64,000 bases of DNA from an uncultured Acetatifactor sp. (lineage in GTDB: Bacteria; Bacillota; Clostridia; Lachnospirales; Lachnospiraceae), in the NCBI GenBank assembly GCA_949840885.1, contig CATKYJ010000012.1, positions 36,643-100,642 of the forward strand, given 5' to 3'. A model generated the notes under the pieces. The model did no database searches. It saw only the letters and a program-made list of their open reading frames with translations, and was not told where the DNA came from. Below are positions 60,347-64,000 of the stretch, in pieces. How positions within the stretch are numbered: the stretch's first letter is position 1; every line of letters begins with the position of its first letter. The position numbers were made by a program, and so were the translations under genes.

Positions 60347-60392
60347 GAAGAATGCCCGCACGAAGCGAGCCTTGTTCGCTTGGGCATTCTTC
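60347..60392. repeat. Long imperfect inverted repeat
   Basis: GAAGAATGCCC and GGGCATTCTTC pair perfectly over 11 bases, and an inner AAGCGA/TCGCTT pair continues the stem. Just before it, AGCGC-GAACG-GCGCT (about 60331-60345) can fold into a second small hairpin. It fills part of the 315-base gap 60123-60437, which otherwise has no gene. Confidence 0.75.
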
Positions 60393-60437
60393 TGTGTGCA
60401 ATTTAGATTTTCTTAGCGGACATACGAAAGAGGTGGG

Positions 60438-63107
60438 TCATGCCTCCTCTTGGCCGCTTAGAAAAGCCTTGCACACTTTTACAGGCCCCAGCAGCCCGCT
60501 TGGGGCAATCTGCATGTATTCCGAGAAGCGCTCTCTGATTCTGTGAACCAATGTATTGGCCACTTCCACCTCAATCAGGTTCTCGCCCTCTCTTGCTGCT
60601 TCGGAAATATCCCACAGATACGGCTGACAGATGCGCATACCCAGGTCCCGGCCGTTTACGGTGAGCTTCGCCGTGCCGCCCACACGCCCCAAATCCAGAC
60701 CCATTTTCGCGGTTTTCTCCAGGGAAAGCATAGTTCGATAGCGCATCCGTCCTGAGAAACGCGGCCATCCTGCCTTGCCTGTAATGGAGAACAGCTCCGA
60801 CGCCTGCCTGACGGTACGGAATTCCTCTTCCTTTCCCTCTTCCAGCAGTGCAATTTCCCACAGCAGCTTAGGCGTATCCGCCTCCTCCCACTCTACCTGG
60901 GGCTTTGCCCTGTCCAGAACGTCCTGGGAAAGTTCATCAAACAGCAGAATCTCCGACTGGTAGGGCACAAGGCGCACTCGTATCTTGCCATCCTCTGTGG
61001 TATCCCTGCTGATTTTTCCTCTTAACAGGTCAAGCCGCAGGAAATCACCCCGGCAGGGCAGTTCGATGGTTTCGTCCACATTACACTGCACATCCTCCCA
61101 GAACAGCATGAACCAGGATGCGCCTCCTCTGGTAAAATGGCCGATTCGCAGGTGGGACACTTCCTTTGTATACAAATGAGCAAGATGACGGTCTATGACT
61201 GCGGCAACAAGCTGCTCTGTCAAAAGATGCGCCTCTGTCCTCCGGGCTTCCCTCTCACATGCTTCCCCATCCTCGGTAAGCCAGAATACCGGAAGCCCCT
61301 CACGTAAGAAACGCTCCGCCAGACAATGCAGCGCCTCAGGATACCGCTCCCCATAGGGGATCACCAGGAAGCGGTGAGCGTGGCCGTTGACTACAAGCTC
61401 CCCATTCTTTATCTGTGCTGTCTCCAGGGCATCCAGTGGCAGAAAATCAAAGTCCACATGGGCATCGTACAGCACCTTTGCCACTCTGTCCATGGTTCGG
61501 CGGGAGGGCGCACTCATCCACTCCGCCTCCGCCATATAGAAGACAGCCCCATCAGTCTGCAAATCCGCTCCCTCCAGCAGATGGCTCACCTGATTCACAT
61601 ACTTCATCAGCTGGCAGAAACCCTCGTACTGGGGATTGTTGCCCTGGGCATAAAAATGCGGCGGACAGTCAGGATCCGGATACTTGTCCGTAAAAGCATG
61701 GGGGACGAATCTGGTAATGCCCCGCACCAGCAGGAAATCCATCAACCATTTCATACAGGCCGTATCCTCCGCCCAGCCATACGCGCCGAACACCTCGCAC
61801 ATGGCCACCCCCTGCATCCTAGGCTCTATCCTGGCCAGGGAGGTTCCCAGTCTGGGCAGCACATAGTGGAAAAATGCATGACCTGCCGTACCTGCCGAAA
61901 TCCGCGCCGATACGTCCAAATCTCCAAAGCCCGGCATCACCTGGTGGAGCACGATATCGATGCCGCTCATGTCCTGTCCGGCCAATGCCCGGAAATAATG
62001 GCCGCCAGAACAGCCCAGACGCATATGTGCGTTCATGTCCTCGATGACATGACCGGTATACAGTACGCCGTGGGCCCGGCACCACTCTCCCAGCTGCATG
62101 GAAAAATTCCGCTCCCAGAGTTTTGTAACCGCATTCATATAGGCAAGGCGAATCTTCGCTGACATATCCGCTTCCATAGGATACCAAAGACCTGGCAGTA
62201 ATTTCAGCATTGACAGTTCTGCTGCTTTCTCCGCCTCCGATGACTGCACCATGGTCTTTCCTGTCTCCGGCCACGGCGCTTCCGGTTCCCACAGTCCGGA
62301 CATTTCATTCAAAATATCCCCGCTCCAGGGATAGGCCATCCCTGGCCGTCCCACGGTTCTGTAATAAAATCCCACATCCTGTCCATCCGGGCCCACATGG
62401 GGACTGCCCAGCCCCGGTTCGTCCGAGAAGAACCCGGCCAGCGTATTGCCGAAATATTCCGAAAAGTGCGCATAGTGAGGCTCATACACCGCCTCAATCA
62501 ATGCCTGCACGGATTCCCTGTCAATACAGTTTATGTATTCCCGGCCTCCTTTACGGGTCTTGATCAGGAAGAAAATCCGGTAGAACCCCTCCGGCACATC
62601 CCAGAATAAAAGCCCCTCTGCCATATCCTCCAAAAGGATTCCCTCTCCGGCCAGCAGTTCTCCCGCGTCTCCCCGCCTGTAGGCCACTGCGCCCAGCAGC
62701 TCCTCGTCGTCCTCTGCATCCAGCTTCGGCACCAGCACCGCGCTCCCCTCCATGGGACCTGCCACATCCACATGCCGCTCCCTGACAAACCACTGCCGAC
62801 GCTCCGGATACTTCTCTTTCAGGATTCCGTTGGCATAGCCTGTGGGGAAATGCTTGTCGTCCAGAATCCAGACTTTCATGTCCCGCTTCCTTGCTTCTTC
62901 CAGGATTACTGACATGTCGTCCCACCACTCCTGCCTGCCGAATTCCTCATGGGGCCTGGACTCCACGCAGAAAGCCCTGCACCCGCTTTCCCAAATCACC
63001 CGAATGCGATCTGCCAGCCCCTCTCTTCCTCCCTCGTGAACCCACATAAAAGGAAAGAGATAATTTTCGCCTTTCCCCTCCAGTACCTCTGTCAAACGCT
63101 TATCCAT
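60438..63107 (-). CDS. Large glycoside hydrolase, GH106-like
   Basis: 889 aa, no signal peptide, so probably cytoplasmic. It lacks any recognised transport or regulator partner. Features resembling GH106-type rhamnosidases are GFFSDEPGLGSPHVGP (a possible acid residue), HVIEDMNAHMRLGCSG and a C-terminal jelly-roll domain with RFSGRMRYRTMLSLE, LDLGRVGGTAKLTVNG and EGENLIEVEVANTL. The family call is by pattern only; a related beta-galactosidase-like enzyme is possible. It is followed after 12 bases by vapC. Confidence 0.65.
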   Translation of the reverse strand: MDKRLTEVLEGKGENYLFPFMWVHEGGREGLADRIRVIWESGCRAFCVESRPHEEFGRQEWWDDMSVILEEARKRDMKVWILDDKHFPTGYANGILKEKYPERRQWFVRERHVDVAGPMEGSAVLVPKLDAEDDEELLGAVAYRRGDAGELLAGEGILLEDMAEGLLFWDVPEGFYRIFFLIKTRKGGREYINCIDRESVQALIEAVYEPHYAHFSEYFGNTLAGFFSDEPGLGSPHVGPDGQDVGFYYRTVGRPGMAYPWSGDILNEMSGLWEPEAPWPETGKTMVQSSEAEKAAELSMLKLLPGLWYPMEADMSAKIRLAYMNAVTKLWERNFSMQLGEWCRAHGVLYTGHVIEDMNAHMRLGCSGGHYFRALAGQDMSGIDIVLHQVMPGFGDLDVSARISAGTAGHAFFHYVLPRLGTSLARIEPRMQGVAMCEVFGAYGWAEDTACMKWLMDFLLVRGITRFVPHAFTDKYPDPDCPPHFYAQGNNPQYEGFCQLMKYVNQVSHLLEGADLQTDGAVFYMAEAEWMSAPSRRTMDRVAKVLYDAHVDFDFLPLDALETAQIKNGELVVNGHAHRFLVIPYGERYPEALHCLAERFLREGLPVFWLTEDGEACEREARRTEAHLLTEQLVAAVIDRHLAHLYTKEVSHLRIGHFTRGGASWFMLFWEDVQCNVDETIELPCRGDFLRLDLLRGKISRDTTEDGKIRVRLVPYQSEILLFDELSQDVLDRAKPQVEWEEADTPKLLWEIALLEEGKEEEFRTVRQASELFSITGKAGWPRFSGRMRYRTMLSLEKTAKMGLDLGRVGGTAKLTVNGRDLGMRICQPYLWDISEAAREGENLIEVEVANTLVHRIRERFSEYMQIAPSGLLGPVKVCKAFLSGQEEA

Positions 63108-63119
63108 GATGTTCCTCCT

Positions 63120-63518
63120 CTATGTCCAGTTTTCCACCGCCAGCCCCTCAACCTGCCAAAACTCCTCTGTATGGTTCGTCACCAGTACAAGCCTTTCGGC
63201 CCTTGCATGTGCCGCTATCAGCAAATCCATGGGGCCAATGGGCGTCCTCCTCCGTTCCAGTCCCGCTCTGATTTTTCCGTATTCTTCCGCTGCTGATGCC
63301 GAATAATCCAAAACGGTAAGGGGTGACAGGAATAAAGACAATGCGATTCGATTTATGTCTGCCACCCCACTTTTCTCCACACCATGGAGCAGTTCTGCAT
63401 ATGTAATCGCCGAAATACAGATTTCCTCCGGATCATGCAGCAGGAAATTTTGGAGAACCGTCTCCGGCTTATGCTTAATGGTATAAATACAGATATTGGT
63501 ATCCAGCATATACTTCAT
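63120..63518 (-). CDS. vapC: VapC-type PIN-domain toxin RNase
   Basis: 132 aa. The PIN acidic residues are visible in YMLDTNICIYTI, ISAITYAELLHGVEKSG, IGPMDLLIAAHA and VLVTNHTEEF. Toxins of this kind cleave tRNA or rRNA when the antitoxin is lost. I start at ATG 63518; a frame opening at 63554 runs through the hairpin leader repeat and is artefactual. The spacer to vapB (45 bases) is almost entirely that repeat. Confidence 0.92.
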   Translation of the reverse strand: MKYMLDTNICIYTIKHKPETVLQNFLLHDPEEICISAITYAELLHGVEKSGVADINRIALSLFLSPLTVLDYSASAAEEYGKIRAGLERRRTPIGPMDLLIAAHARAERLVLVTNHTEEFWQVEGLAVENWT

Positions 63519-63556
63519 AGTTATACCCCTGGCACGCTTTGGTGCGCATACCAATC
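63519..63556 (-). repeat. GC-hairpin leader repeat before vapC
   Basis: On the minus strand GATTGGTATGCGCACC and AAAGCGTGCCAGGGGTATAA precede ATG. The stem is imperfect here, with one mismatch, but the element otherwise matches lepB at nearly every position. It provides AGGGG for vapC. Confidence 0.8.
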
Positions 63557-63563
63557 TTTCCTT

Positions 63564-63794
63564 TCAAACTTCCTCCCGCTCCTGCCACGCATTATCACTG
63601 CGGCCATTGTCCATATAATCCTCTGAAAAAAGATTTAAACTGTCCAAAAAGCCGGACCATTTGTTTTCCTTTGGCATCAGCATCACAATATCCCCGATTT
63701 TATTTACAGCTACTTCATCTCCGCTGAAGCGGCACTCCTTAGGCAGCCGGACCGCCTGGCTTCTTCCATTCCCAAATAATTTTGCTGTCATCAT
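63564..63794 (-). CDS. vapB: VapB-type antitoxin
   Basis: 76 aa. The N-terminal AbrB/SpoVT-like swapped-hairpin DNA-binding domain is MTAKLFGNGRSQAVRLPKEC. The C-terminal ~35 residues bind the toxin. GAGG lies 9 bases before the first of two adjacent ATG codons. The gene precedes vapC, the common order. It probably represses its own promoter through the inverted repeat at 63812-63851. Confidence 0.92.
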   Translation of the reverse strand: MMTAKLFGNGRSQAVRLPKECRFSGDEVAVNKIGDIVMLMPKENKWSGFLDSLNLFSEDYMDNGRSDNAWQEREEV

Positions 63795-63811
63795 TTCTAC
63801 ATACCTCGTAT

Positions 63812-63851
63812 AATAAGTTTATAGCCAATCAAAATAGGCTATAGACTTATT
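63812..63851. promoter_or_regulatory. Inverted repeat operator upstream of vapBC
   Basis: AATAAGTTTATAGCC and GGCTATAGACTTATT are 15-base arms with one G-T difference, separated by 10 bases. They lie just before vapB at the expected VapBC autoregulation position. The gap 63795-64000 contains no gene I can support. Confidence 0.75.
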
Positions 63852-63859
63852 CTTTTTTG

Positions 63860-63985
63860 TGATATAGATGAAAGATAATTCAGAAGGGTCCTCCTTATCC
63901 CATCCCATCTATACAGCCAACAGTTACTTTGATAATACTTTCTTATTGATATAGGTGAAGGCAGTCAGGAGGATTCTCCTCTCGC
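63860..63985. repeat. Two degenerate copies of a ~39-bp direct repeat
   Basis: Copies start TGATATAGATGAAAG (63860) and TGATATAGGTGAAGG (63947). Both contain TCAG-AGG-CTCCT-like cores and a following C-rich tail, 87 bases apart. They may be part of a larger array beyond the window. Confidence 0.5.
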
Positions 63986-64000
63986 CCTTTCATCATCTGT

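Overview
The window looks like the chromosome of a spore-forming anaerobe of the Lachnospiraceae (Clostridia). The gene order is Firmicute: plsX-acpP-rnc-smc-ftsY, then ylxM-ffh-rpsP-khpA-rimM-trmD-rplS-lepB-rbgA-lepB-rnhB-ylqG-ylqH-yraN, and separately the sporulation block yqfC-yqfD-phoH-ybeY. Anaerobic metabolism is indicated by an [FeFe] hydrogenase and an indolepyruvate:ferredoxin oxidoreductase. Nearly everything is on the minus strand; only prs (709-1902) and a membrane-protein gene (17497-18777), plus a decayed AraC-type remnant, lie on the plus strand. No rRNA, tRNA, prophage, transposase or CRISPR array was seen.

Layout. 1-442: N-terminal part of a DUF512 radical-SAM protein, divergent from prs. 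1926-5369: OmpR-type two-component system. 5558-17375: the pgeF-to-ylxM end of the large housekeeping operon. 17497-21412: a cassette (membrane protein, YitT protein, threonine ammonia-lyase) lying between ylxM and ftsY. 21532-29128: ftsY, smc, rnc, acpP, plsX, rpmF and a DUF177 gene, with good promoters and an intrinsic terminator. 29261-34342: aromatic keto-acid catabolism genes (iorA, iorB, GNAT, paaK, ACT). 34546-37655: a Cys/Met-metabolism PLP enzyme, an AraC remnant and a hydrogenase. 37982-41115: larC-larB-larE for the nickel-pincer cofactor. 41298-46736: a LytTR/GHKL two-component system with a heterodimeric ABC exporter. 46772-53379: folate, flavoprotein and envelope genes. 53394-56557: ybeY, phoH, yqfD, yqfC. 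56635-58527: an ECF sigma factor and a membrane partner. 58818-63107: pyrimidine-nucleoside phosphorylase and a large glycosidase. 63120-63794: vapBC.

The most unusual feature is not a gene. An 18-bp unit reading ATGGAAGAAGAGCATTCC on the minus strand recurs at nine or more places, singly or in tandem. It is always in the direction of the neighbouring genes. Inside proteins it is always in the frame encoding Met-Glu-Glu-Glu-His-Ser, although all six frames of the unit are open. It forms a five-unit array in a 5' leader, supplies a start codon, appears to supply ribosome-binding or stop signals at gene borders, and is inserted in frame in an ABC transporter, a membrane-anchored protein and the N-terminus of threonine ammonia-lyase. 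A second family, a roughly 40-bp GC-rich hairpin ending in CCAGGGGTATAA, sits directly before the start codons of lepB, ybeY and vapC, and in shortened form trmD. Other points for attention are a TrmD-GNAT fusion and a histidine-repeat LarC without a nearby larA.
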